Source: Pteria penguin (lineage: Eukaryota > Mollusca > Bivalvia > Pterioida > Pteriidae). Taken from it: DNA of 64,000 nt. Below, in pieces: positions 50,156 through 63,700 of this stretch. Made by a program: the position numbers and the translations under genes. How positions within the stretch are numbered: the first letter of the stretch is position 1; each line of letters starts with the position of its first letter. The stretch is taken from NCBI GenBank assembly GCA_035048485.1, contig CM068583.1:31299005-31363004 (forward strand). The letters are read 5' to 3'. The notes beneath the pieces were generated by a model that was not told the DNA's origin, did not search any database, and saw only the letters and a program-made list of their open reading frames with translations.

Positions 50156-52899
50156 AACAAAACAAGTGAATTAGAATAATAATTTAATCATCTAATATGA
50201 AATATCAATACGTCTAAATCTCATAGTCCTTGTTTTTACTGCATACCTGTGGTACTTTTATAACAATTTATAACCAATGCTGCTGTGCGCTTTATATGAC
50301 ATATAGAAATTACTTACTGAAGGTACTGTATAGTATTACATATTGATCAATATCCTCATTTGTCTTCTTTATTATGGGCTGGATATCTGCTAGCCTAGTT
50401 GTCGATTACTGTTCAGTTGTTAAAACGATATATTGATTGAAATTCAAAATTCAGGAACGTACTGAATTTTTACACACAGGAACTGTGTTCTGACCTTCTT
50501 GTATTTATCATCCATTACAATTTGAATTCTGATAAGGATTTTTTACCCGTAAATCACAGTCTATAATAATAGTAAACATGTTTTAATAACACATAGCGTT
50601 GTTACATACAAGAAAAATAGGAGAACAAACATTTTCTTTCCACATACCTATCAATCACAACTGTTCAGAACATCATGTTTATACATGTATATCCAAAGTT
50701 CCATAATGTGCCCTGTCACACTGTCAAACGTTGGTGCTTATCAATGACAGCAGGTTCGAATTTTCATGCAATATTTTTTGTCATCTATAAAAGGGTGGTC
50801 ACATGCGGATAGTTATTGCTGGCAGTATAACATCATTTTTGATTGTGCAATTTGAATAAAACAATGACTCAATAGTGATTCAAAATCATAGACATATATA
50901 TTGTTAGATATGTAGAAACATAATTAGCAAATAAGAAAGGATATAAAGATTGAGATAAGCATGTTATTTGTTATGAAGAGAGAAAAATAGGTGCACTCTT
51001 GTCAGCGTGACAAGGGCCAACCATTTAAAATTCTGACCTCTGCATGTCAAATACCGGCGATACGAAGAGAAATTTCGTCGACATCTAAATGCACCAGTTC
51101 GAGCCCTATTGTGGCGAGATATAACTCGCTTCATCTCGCGTTCTAAGCTTCTGATAATGTGGTAAGGACTTTAGTTACCATTAAACACTTTTATCAATAA
51201 AATCGGTTAGGAAATATAACTATTTCACATTTAGATATTTCTTACTGATATTAAATTTAATGTACATTGTAGTTTCTGGCCATATGTGTTCTATGTCATT
51301 CTGTATTACACTTAAATGAGTTTGTAATCAAACATATATAGATTTATTGCTTGTGAAATGGATTGATCTACTGACAGAAGAATGGATAGGCAAACAAATA
51401 GGGAACTGTTTTTCTGAAACGAATTTAAAATCAAAATCTTTCAGTCTGTCTAATCTTTCGACAGCAAGCGAGGGATCTCCGTTATTTATACAATAGTTTC
51501 TTTTCAAAAAAAGAAAAAATCAAATGAGTAACGAGTCATACCCAGAAGTTCATTGGTAAAGAACGCAACCGACACATGCATTACAAGACTTTCTAAACTG
51601 CATATTACAAAGTTAATACCTTTGTACATACGGTTTATAAGCAGGTATTTTGCAATGTATTTACCGTAGATCTTCATTCTTAAATCGATATTTTTCTACA
51701 CGCACTGTTTGCTCGATCAAGTCGGACATACTAAAAGTAAGAAAATTTGTAAATATACTTTGTCCTCAGTACACATTCAACGCGACCTTACAAACTCTAT
51801 TAAATTAACTTCAGTGTGTCACAATACACAGGATATCTTTACGTAGGTAAGTCTTTGCTTTACAATACAGACTCTAATTTTTATTAGCCGATCATATTTA
51901 TTTTTCTATCATATCATTTTAGTTGCATCAATTTAGTTTAGTTACTATTTAACGAAATGAAGCATATACTTTCATACCCGCTGTGAAATAGGCAAACTCA
52001 AGTTGTAAAAATTTGTATTTAATTGTACACAATAAATCTATTGTGATTGAGATTTGTTTTACAGATATCAAAGATATCTTAAAGAAAATCAATATGAATA
52101 TTTTCGTACGCATTTATGAGCGAAGAAACTTTGAAAACTAAAGCTATGGTAACCATTTTCTCGATAATTTACATTTATATAGCTAAACTAGTGAAACACT
52201 TATGTTACAAGATTAAAGGAATATAAAAGTTGACTGGCGGGAAGCTAAATCTGGTTTCACTAGGTAGGTCATGTAAAAGAGATTTTCATCTAGATTAGCC
52301 ATAATGTGTTTAGTTGAGTGTTTCGGTACATTGGCGACTAAGATTAAGGTCTGTATTCAGTCTGTAATAGTCTGTAGAACGGTCTTATCTCGCTGTGGAG
52401 GGATTGCGAGTCAAGAATATAAGAATTCACTATTAATAATAATAATAATAATAAAACGTTAATTTTAGTTTCAATTTTATCCTGTTCTCGTCGTTCTGCA
52501 ATGCAAAATATGAAAATCATTTGAAGTGGAATGGCAAACAATAAATATGGAATTTAAAAAACTGACAGTACTTGTATTTCGTATTCTTTCCAAAGAGAAT
52601 CACCAGAGTAGTGAATGCATGTAATTACATGTCTATTTGTAGTGACACATGCTATCATTACATGTTAACACATGTAGAAAAAGTTTATATTTTCGCCATG
52701 AATAATTGATTTATCTCTTTCCAAAAGTCCCATATAGTTCTAGACCGCCTCAGAATACACTGTCTGAATTTAAAACATCATACTAAAACTTTCTTCCAAA
52801 GCATTCAATCATTAAGAGTGTAACTTTAAGAGAGTGCATTGATTGGAGCATTTTACTACAGCTGTGTAAGGAATTTCAAATTTAGAACTAGAGTCAAAA
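50156..52899. other. Intergenic, no gene seen
   Basis: AT-rich sequence. A short AAT repeat lies at about 52432-52455. No exon, RNA gene or repeat family was recognised. Confidence 0.45.
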
Positions 52900-53420
52900 C
52901 ACACTTTGATATCAACAATTGTCGATGTACATTACCTGCTTCACTTTCTACTAGCGTGTAAAATGATGGACATGTCATGTCAACTTCATCTATTGTCGAT
53001 GTACGATACCTGCTACACTTTCTAATATGATAGTCATGTCAAGACAACTTTACCTGTTATCGATTTACGTTACCCCTACACTTTCTAAGAGCAAGTAATA
53101 TGATGGCCATGTCATGACTATCAACAGGAGGTTACCAACCTCTTGAACATATTGGCGCAATCCGGGAATCGAACCCGGATAGTCGGCGCCGCAAACAAAG
53201 CGCTTAACCACTACACCATGCATGCCCCTCACTTTCTAAGTGATTGATATATAATACTCATGTCATGCCAACTGTACCTATAGTCGATGTGCCAGCTACC
53301 CTTTCTAAGCGCAAGTAATAAGATGGTCATGCCGTGATAACTTGTTGTCTATATACATTTCTGCACTGTTTCACTTTCTAAGGGTACATAATATGATGGT
53401 CATGTAATGACAACTTTAAG
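52900..53420. repeat. Degenerate ~65-75-bp tandem repeat split by a SINE
   Basis: About six units share CACTTTCTAA, ATGATGGTCATGTCATGACA, ACTT and TGTCGATGTAC. One unit is interrupted by the family A SINE at 53121. Confidence 0.7.
53121..53229 (-). mobile_element. SINE family A, tail-truncated
   Basis: On the minus strand it has the head GGTGTAGTGGTTAAGCGCTT, box B GGTTCGATTCC and the start of the body (AGAGGTTGGTAACCTCCTG). It then stops, lacking the CGACGTAAAACACC end. No flanking duplication was seen. Confidence 0.8.
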
Positions 53421-53639
53421 GACTAAATTTTATACATGTCTATTTCCCATTCACTGTTTTCGATTTAAATTAACACAATATGGGAGTTTTTTCCCCTGGA
53501 AATTCTACCTCTAAAATAGTACCTTTAAATTACCCGTTGTCAATTCATTTTCAATATTGGCTACACACGGATAAATGGTGTCTCCTTCTTATGTTCAGAA
53601 CCTCAATAATTACTTACTATGGTATGGTATTGGGGAGTG

Positions 53640-53900
53640 TAGAACACTGATTATGTAGTCTTTCTGCCTCATGTGCTCATATGTGTATATTTATGTATTT
53701 ACTTCCTCGACTTGAATAGTTGTTGCAGGATTTTTCCAACGGGCGTTACATGCAGCCAGGGGACATTTACTCCTCCCGGACACCTGGTCTCATCTCGATT
53801 TAACTGGGGTTCGCATTTGTCTGAATATGACACGACACACGATATTGTCCTTTTATTCCATGGATTACGAAATATGGTTAACCCTTCGGTACTTCTTCGT
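53640..53900 (+). repeat. Dispersed repeat C, copy 1
   Basis: Shares with 57640-57935 and 63615-63835 the blocks ACTTGAATAGTTGTTGCAGG, TCCCGGACACCTGGTCTCAT, TGGGGTTCGCATTTGTCTGA and TTTATTCCATGGATTACGA. The frame is open across much of it but ends differently in each copy, so it is not treated as a gene. Confidence 0.75.
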
Positions 53901-54723
53901 TGTTTACTTACACATTTGTTTGCTTTACTTAAATCAGTGTAAGCTACACCATTATATGTAAATGTGTACTTTTTGGCTAGTTACTCTAGAGGTAAAAATG
54001 GCGATGCACATTCAAAATCATAAAATATGGCTATTAGACATAAATGTCTTCTCTATTTCCCTAAAATCTTATTCCAAAATTAAATATAGCTTCCTACGGT
54101 TTGTGGTAGCAATGAAATCCCTTTATTGATTTAATTAACTTCTGTGAACATTTGAATTTAAGTAGTCTTTTCATGTATGTTTACCAATCTCACGTTGTGT
54201 TTGAATTGAATCTCAAAGAGAGTAAAGGTAAAGAATCAAAAAACACGTGATTACACTAAGAATTTGTACTTTATAATTTTTTTAAAGAATTACAAACATA
54301 TTTACCATTATATATTTGCATAGGCAGAAAGGGCCTGGTACTTGTAATTACTTTATTTTCTAATACATAAGGTATTAATGCGATGAAAACAGTTTTTTCT
54401 AATGATGCAAATGCTTTGTTATTATTATTGAATAAATGTCGGGGAGGGGGTTGTGTTATTCATTTCTCTAAATCTATTATTTATTGTTTTTATTACAGTT
54501 CAACACACGAAACTTAAACCATCTTAAATAAAATTACAAACAATTCTACACTCAAAATGTAGATTTATTATTTATACGGGATTTACAAACACCTGATTGT
54601 TCCACGACAATCGATACATAATGGAATTAAAAATATAATTTGGAAATTTAAAAATGGCACTTATTACTTTAACTAGTGTGATTTTATGAAAAAAGAACCC
54701 TTTTTTTGTTTTGTTCCAGAGAG

Positions 54724-57700
54724 ATGGCTGCTATTCTAACGCAGATCTTTGCCTATGTCGATTCCACAAATGGCACTGCTGTAGACACATCTGTATCGTA
54801 AGGAAGAATCATGTTTTTCGTTTTCTTTATGATAACCGTTATAATTAACAATATATTATGTGAGTTATGTACAAAAATATGTGTATAGTATTTTATATAT
54901 TTAAGTAATTGTTTCATTACATATCGAAAGTACTATACCTTTGTCTATTATGCTAAATTAGTGATATGCCTTTTACTTCCACCATTACGGATGCATACGG
55001 ATACTTTTGTATTATATATTGTTCTATGATATCAATATATTTTCTGGATCTACCACTGACAACAAATTACCCAAGTTTTGTTATTATTTATACTTTACAG
55101 TGTACAGTGTTTGGGAGAGATAAAACACACAACATTTTTTCAGTGGTTAATGCTGCCAGCGGTAAGTCTTAAATGAATTTATATTTATTAATTTTAAACA
55201 TATCTAGACACGATGTTTAACAGACAATAAATAAAACATAGTGTTTTCATGTTAATAGTGGGACTGGATGGTAAAGTTTAATTTTGAATTCATAGTAGTA
55301 ATAATAATAAAAGATTGTTTCTTGAGTCAGTGTTGCATTAATCGCGAAAGGGTGTATATGAATGCTTGTAAAACCGGCTAAAAGTACAAAAGCTGTGATT
55401 AAATATATCCTAGAAGAATTGAAAAAAGCGATAAGAACAACGCCAACGAACAATATACGGAAGTTACAAGACATGCATTTTATTAAGATTACTGTAGATG
55501 AATGTGATAAATAAATAGTGGTCATCAAAATATGAAAAGATCAAGCACCTGGTAGGCGCAAGCATCTTCTGTCAATAAGCCACTCCTGCTGTAGTATATC
55601 AAATATTCTAATTTTAATTGATTAAAAGGAAACCAGAACTCTTGTGTTTAATTTGATTGTAAGAAATATTTATTAACATCATTCAAAAGGTAAAATAGAA
55701 AAGAGGACTCGATGAAAAACAATTATAAAACTGTTTTACCTGTATTTGACATCTTCAAACCTCTAAGAAGACTCACCAAGTATAATCGTTTTAAAATGAA
55801 TGAAATAACACAACATGTGCATCATATAAGCAATTGTCATGAAGTTATGTTCTGATGAATAATGTATTCTTAAAATCACAACCTACATGAACTGTGACAT
55901 GACTTGAAATACACAAGTATCTTAATAGAATTCTTCTGTCAATGGAAGCCTTAAAATAGATCTTTATCAACCTTCAAATCTAGATCGATTCATATGGAAA
56001 AATTATATTGATAATGAACTTATATTTTCATTCATTTTTTGAGGGTATATTGGTCATACTATGATAAATGTGATAATGTGATTATGTCACATAGAATAAA
56101 AATATGTGTTTCTATCTCAATAATGCCCCCCCATATAAAGAAAAAGGAAATTTCGATTCGAGTGGAAAATGAATTTTCAATGTTTATAATACCAAGTCTT
56201 AACGACCGATATCATATTTTCAATACATTAATCATACAATTTTCACTATTTTATCTTGATTATAATTGTGAACAGATGCTGGAAATCGCAATATTATCAT
56301 TTAGTATTCGCCGAAATAGTTTGAAGTGGAGGGATAAATGCTGGGCCAGACCTGCAATTGCCATGTAAGTGAACATTTAAGTATTACAACAACAACAACA
56401 ACAATAATAGTAATGATAATAATAATAATAATAATAATGATGATGATAATAATTACTAATTAATATTTTAAGTATATAATATATACATGAAGGGTACACA
56501 CCGGTAAAAGAAGCTTATATCTAATATAAAAAAAAATAACCTAAAAATGAATACTATTAAACATCAATTCTAGACCAATGGACATCTTCGACAAGAGTGA
56601 CAGATATTCGTACATGGCCGCATTTGGCTCTGTAGCGTACTTAAGCGGCGAAGTTGTCCTCAACTCAAAATACGTGATTGAATACCAAGGACCTGTAGCA
56701 TATCGAGGTAAATTGTAAAGATTATAAGGTCCAAAGAAAATAAGCAAATGTTAAAGACCTATTAGTATATCCAAGTCTCTTGCCTGTTCACAAAGAGTTA
56801 TATTAACATGTATGAATTTCGCCTTACCCAGAAAGACTTTTAAATTTTATGTATGTAAATGCAATAATATTGACGGTTTATTCCATACCATTCCACTTCC
56901 CAATGTAATTATTTTGAAAATCAATGTCAAATTTATATTCAATGAAGACATGAGATCTGACTGGAATGTCTGTTAATGGTGTGATTCTCCGTTTTAATTA
57001 ATCATTGGCGACTTCTCTCATACGGCTGAATCAGAGATCTTTCCTGTCTTTACTATCAATTTGTAATCCGGTGTGGCTCAGTGGATAAGGTGTTCGGCTT
57101 GTGACCGAAAGGTCCAGAGTTCGACCTCTACCGTAGGCACACCGGTGTTCTGTCCTTCGTTCAAGACATAAATCTGAGGTCCAGTGTCATGGTTGTGAAA
57201 GCGTTAAAGACTTATATTAATCTCTGAAGTGTCCCTTTCGAAGATTAACGTATAATTTATTATAGAATTATATTTATTTTTTATTACAGTGTTTGTCATC
57301 TTGCTGTCTGTTATTTGTTATGGCATTGCCTACTTTCCTATATTCGCCGCCCTTGCATTGCTTTCCATTCCTAGTCTGATTCTCGGTTCGCTTCACGTTT
57401 GGATGTTTACAGGAATTGAAATGTATAAATCCTTTGTGTGTGTCCATGAGCTGGAAGTAGTAAGTGTTTTTCATTCAAATTATCAGACCCCAAATTAACA
57501 AAGCTTAATAAATAAATAGATAAATAATGTTCATAAACGGTTTTAAAATAATGCATATACAACCTTTTTATTCTCCTCTCATTGACCGTGTTAGTCATGG
57601 AATACAATTCACCGAAGTTTAGTTTAGTTCAGCATTGCATACCGTGAATGGGATAATTTGATTTAGTGTCCTTGTCCCCTACATGTGCTCATGTGTGAGT

Positions 57701-60700
57701 ATTATTTAATTATTTCCTGAACTTGAATAGTTGTTGCAGTACTTTTGCGACGGATGTTACATGCAAACAGGGAAGGGGGGGGGGTGGCGCTTACTCTTCC
57801 CGGGCACCTGGTCTTACCTCATTATAATTGGGGTTCGCATTTGTCTGAATATGACATTGTACACGAAATTGACCTTTTATTCCATGGACTTCGAGATGTG
57901 GTTAACCCTTCGGCACTTCTTCCTTTTTTACAATTGTAGCCGTGTTACATAAAAATTAAACAAAAATATACTAGTTTATTGAGCAGCACGTTGGTGAATA
58001 TGTGTACCTTTGTTGCAATCGGACTCCAATGTTCTCTTTCCTTCTTCAGAAATATACGCTTCTATCACTATTACGAGACCTTCCAAAACTTGTGGCACTA
58101 GGATTTTTGTCAGTCTCTATACCTATCCGACTCATTCGAATCTTAAGAAAGAAACTCGAGAAGATGGAATCGTCAACCAACAAGACAAAAGGATATACTG
58201 AACAACTCGAAGAAATCCGTAAATCAAGAATAGGTGTACACGTCGCCAAGAATTTCGTTCCTCCTAAACCAAAGCTAAGAAAGTAATTAATTGAGCATTT
58301 GATGGATTATTTAAGTAATTGATTCATATTAATGTGATAAATATTTATAGAAATATTTAAGGTTTCTTTTTAAATATATGTGGATAGCAGGAGTGATAAC
58401 TTTGCCGATTACAAAACGTAAATCGCTCTCAACCACTGCAATATACGGAAAAATATCATAATCACTCTTTTAGATTCTTATGATCTAATTATGGCAAAAT
58501 TGTACCATACTGAAACTTGATAAAACAAGCACTTGAACAAATTTTATGCCAAGTTTATAGATCTATATGCATTCATTCTATTAGCCAACTCCGTGTCGTC
58601 TATCTGCATCATATGCGATTGTCATCTTTCATTACATACATGCAAAACTAGGTTTTGGATATGTTAGCTATTTTGCTCTGACTAATGAAAATACCGATTA
58701 ATAATGATATTGAGGTTTAAATGCATAACAGGCATTTGCCTTTGATCTTCATGACTGTCGTATAAAAGTGAGAAAAAAGATTTGCTTCATTCAAAGTACA
58801 TTTTCTTATGTACATTTTTATTTATATTTATATTTTTGATAAATCATCACACAATTTTTTTCAGACCCCGAGAAGGCATCAAGGGGAAAATAAAAGACAT
58901 TGCTCTTCCCATACTTCGAAATTGGATTTATTTCAGAAATCCGGGTAATGTTAACAATAGAAAGTTAGTGTACTATTTTTCATAAATACCTAAACGAATA
59001 TAATGACTATAAAATGAATATAATTGACGAGAATCCCAAATCCCATAAAGGGATGATCTGCATCCAGAAAACCGGAACTTGTATAAAAACCCAACACGTT
59101 GCTGGAATCGATATTTCAAAATTTAAATGCCTCATTGGATGTAATGGTTAAAGTGGGTATTATATATCTGTTTGCTACATTTATTTGTCGTTGGTTTGCT
59201 CTAAAATATTGTAGAGTTCAATATACATGTACATTGTATTCATAGCTAGCATTAAAGCTTCTAGATCTTACGGATAAAAGTGTATTCATTAGTATTGTAT
59301 TTATGATTAATTGGTTGACTGCTTATTATTTCACGTATATGGTGATGGCATCTGCCTTATGCATTGCATAAAAATTTAGACCTTTGCAAAAGACCCACCC
59401 GAAGCAGTGAGGAATCTACCGTGACACGGGACCTCGGTTTTTACTGTCTCATCCGAAAGACAACACCGGTGTGTCCAGGGCGAGAGTGGAATCCGGGACC
59501 TCTCGATCACGAGCCGAGCACCTTATCCACTAGGCCACACCGGCTTAGTATTGTATTTAACCTCACTCAGTAATGTCATTAATAAATTTTTACGTTTTAT
59601 ATATTTCAGAATTCAAGTACTCTCCCAGGCTTCTATCTTCGATTGTGATATGTTTTATGTTAATATACAAGGTATAGTAAAATGAAAAGATAATACAAAT
59701 ACAATACAAATACAAAGTCTAAAACATAAATATTATATCTATATGATATTTTCGTTCCATATAGTATACAGCTGAAATGAAAGGAAAATGGTCAGTTTTA
59801 CCTTCTTGTGGGTAAAAAGGTTTGTATTTAGTGCTGTTTTGCCAATATTCTGACGTTGTGTTGCTATTTCATTTTCTATACACAGCTGTATTACTTTCAT
59901 TTCTTGCATGCAGTGTTGAATAATTTTGATATAGCCTGTATGCTATATAGATATTCTTGGCGGGTGTGGATAACCAAGCATGAGACGCTTATACCTACAC
60001 CATGGTTAGTCTCACCTTTTTTCACCCTCCTTCAGGAGTCCATGGTAGTCCATCATGAAGTGTTGTTGTGTGTGACGTAACGACATAACACTAGTTTGCA
60101 TTGTCATTTTACGTTATGTACCTATCCTCAGTGTACTAATCAGAATTCGATTTTACTTGTTTTGTTTTGACAATTCTTATTGGCCCACACCTTAGCGTTT
60201 AGACATGTTTAACCACGATATACCGTCCTCAAATGTATTACTACATTATACGTACTCTTTGTCCACATTGCCTCTGATTCCAACTATCAAAAATACTGTC
60301 TGTAACAACTTCGGTTAGTGCTCTTAATGTCCATCTTAAGTCTCCTATCAAGGACGATTTGCAAGCTCTACCATTCACGTGCACAATTATTACAATCAAG
60401 TTGAACCAACAAAACTGATAACGTACCACCATGCAACATGCTTTCAAGCATGTCCTTTCATCTTGCCGCGCCGCTGCAAAACTGCCTGTTCATGATCAGC
60501 TGTTTACGATGCAATGTCAAGTCACTCATGTATGAATCAATTTTTTTTATTAATAATTTAATCACAAAATTTTAAGGATATGAAAATATAAAAAACTTCC
60601 TATATCAGTGCACTAAATATCATTTCGTTTCTCGGAAGAAATTTAAACATCCATCCCTAGCAACGAGAAATTTGGGGGCAATTTCAAAGAGAAAAAACGA

Positions 60701-63700
60701 TGTTTCTGTTGCAGTGCATTAGAATGGGGATAAACGTACTGTGTTTGATTGTTTCCGACAGGTATACCCTGGTTATACCGTTGGAAACAATCAAACAGTA
60801 CGTTTATTCCCTAAATAGACGCTGAAAATGACACGCTATATCCGATACCAGGATGAACAATATTCAGTGGCGGATCCAGGATTTCCGAAAAAAGGGAAGG
60901 GGGGGGGGGGCGCACAAGTGTATTAGACAAACTACTCTGCCATTTTTGGTGTCAAATCTGGATTTGTACTTGGAAATATTTGGCGAAAGAGGGGGGGAGC
61001 CCGGGTTTCTAAATCCGCCACTGATATTGTGTTTCATTACTTGTCATATTTCCTTTAAAATATACGCATGCAGTACAGTTATGGACTTTGTTAATACTTC
61101 TCACAATTCTACATTGTAGTTGACATTGGAGATTGTGTACCTCACTGTCGAACTCACGAATGCCGGACTGGAGAATCTGCTAAATACCTTGAGTGTGATA
61201 GGATTTGAGACTTATCCAGGGGAGGATCCAAATATCACACGTGCCAGAGAGCTCATTTACATTGTGTATTACTTCTTGGATGCATTTAAAAGTAAATATT
61301 TTCTCAAATATCACTTGCCTATATTACTCACAATAATACATCTGTATTTATATCATGTAGGATAAATATAATATTTTAAACAAAGATAATGACTATCATA
61401 TCTATGTTTTATTTATTTTACACTCATCTTCCGAGAAAACGTGAAGAGTCTTTGCGGAATTTTTTTCAGTTAGGCTGACTTTATAAGGATTAATATTCAT
61501 ATGTGATATAAAAGAATTGTATATAAAAAGTCTGGGAATTTTATACGGCTTGAAGTTAAGGGAAATTCGAGTTGTCTGTTTGAGTAGACAAGGGTTGACT
61601 GTATTTATATAGATGTTTAGAATGATAATAGATTTCATTTTTATATTGGAAAAAAACTATATAAAATACATATACATGTACATGGAAATATTGGGTTGTT
61701 CATCACTTTACTAATATTTCATTTGACATAAAACCGATAAGAATATTTCACTCATTTCTTTTCTTTTTCTTCATACAGTTTGTGTAATAACAGCCACTGT
61801 GATAGAGTGTCTCTTATCGTGCCTCAATCTCTTACACGTCCTGTCATCATACAGGTATGTATTCCTCTATTCTATCACCATACAGGTATGATTTTCTCCA
61901 TTTTGTCATCATACGGATATGTATTCCACTATTCTAACATCATACAGGTATGTATTTCTATAACATCATCATCCAGGTATGTATTTTTTAACATCATACA
62001 GATATGAATTCATCCATTCTTTCATCATACAGGTATGTATTCTTCTAATTTATCATCATCCAGGTATGTATTTCTATAACATCATACAGGTATGAATTCC
62101 TCTATTCTACCATCATCCAGGTATGTATTCCTTTTATCATCATACAGGTATGAATTTCTTTATGCATTCATCATACAGGTATGTATTCCTCTATTCTACC
62201 ATTATCCAGATATGTATTTCTTTTATCATCATACAGGTATGAATTCCTTTATGCATTCATCATACAGGTATGTATTCCTCTATTCTATCATCATTCTGGT
62301 ATGTATTGCTTTTATCGTCATATAGGTATGTATTCCTTTAATCTATCATCATACTGGTATGTATTCCTCTATTCTATCATCATACAGGTATGCATTTCTT
62401 TTATCATCATACAGGTATGTATTCCTCTATTGTATCATTATACAGGTATAAAATTCCTCTCAATATACAGGATGAATTCCTCTGTTCTATCAATATACAG
62501 ATATGAGTTCCTCTATTCTCTCGTCATACACGTATAAATTTCTCTATTTTATCATCATACAGGTACGGACTCTCTATTCTGGCACGTCCTATTATCATAC
62601 ATGATTTATTCCAATGTATGTGTAGAAACTGAAATCAAACTATGGTTATAAATTAAGTATACTTAGTACATCGACATACATGTACCTTGGTGCAACAAAT
62701 AGTGTCGGCCATTGATATTGGATTACACGAAATGCATAGAAACATAGGGCACATGGAAGACAGGGAAGAAGCGTAATTGATGGTTTAATGTTCCATAAGG
62801 TACAACTTGTAAAGATCATATTTGGCTTTTACAAACTAATACAGCGCATTGAGAAATATATCTAAGAGCACATGTTATTTCGTCTGTCCACTTATCAATA
62901 ACTTTTTCAAACAGTAGACAGAGAGAACTTATTCTCTACTGATAAGGTCTTTCAGTTAATAATGACGTAAATGATCTCACGTTCTTAAATATGATATAAT
63001 AAATTATATATTCATATTAGCCTAGTCGTTCAGCAACACAGGTAATGAGATTTCCTCTGTCATATCAAAACAATATAAATAGAATAAAATAAATAAATAA
63101 ATAAATTTAAGATTAAATTGTGTTGTTTTAAATCCAGCTAAATTAACAAACGACCATATATTTCTTGCTACAAACCATATAAGTGATCAACGAAATATTA
63201 ATCAAATGGTTGACGTCCATTAATGATTCATCACATACGTGGAAGTTACAATACAATCCGCAATTTTATAAAGTTAAAAAGTGTATTATTTTACGTTTTG
63301 AATGCTATTGAAGTCGACTTTTCTACTCGAGATAGCCGTTATACTTAGTTTTATGTGCCATCGGGAGATATTCCTTTCATGTGATGATATGATGTTATAT
63401 TATTGAACTCTTAATGTTTTGGTCGATATAGGGATCTGGTGCAATTTCACATCCCTCTTTCAAGAATGTTAACCGATATTTTGGGACCTCAACATACAAG
63501 CTAACCATCTTAACTTTTTTAGGGGTGGGGGGTTGACAATACTTAATTTTACATACATGTATGTATATTTAGACATTTGCATTTCCGACGCCGGAATTTC
63601 AGTTAAACAACATTTCATACCGTGAATAGGATAATTTGACTTTGTGTTCTTGTTGCCTTTATGTGTTCATATGTGTATATTTACTTCCTCGACTTGGATA

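Noticed and set aside
59886..59963. Possible extra exon of the STRA6-like gene (acceptor CACAG, donor CGG|GTGTGG, phase 0, 26 codons)
   Set aside because: It fits the reading frame, but joining the exons at 59610-59671 and 61120-61291 directly gives the spacing expected from vertebrate STRA6, while the 26 codons have no counterpart. The donor is also weak.
62092..62537. Open frames with repeated Tyr-Arg-Tyr-Val-Phe
   Set aside because: They are translations of the splice-junction minisatellite in an intron.
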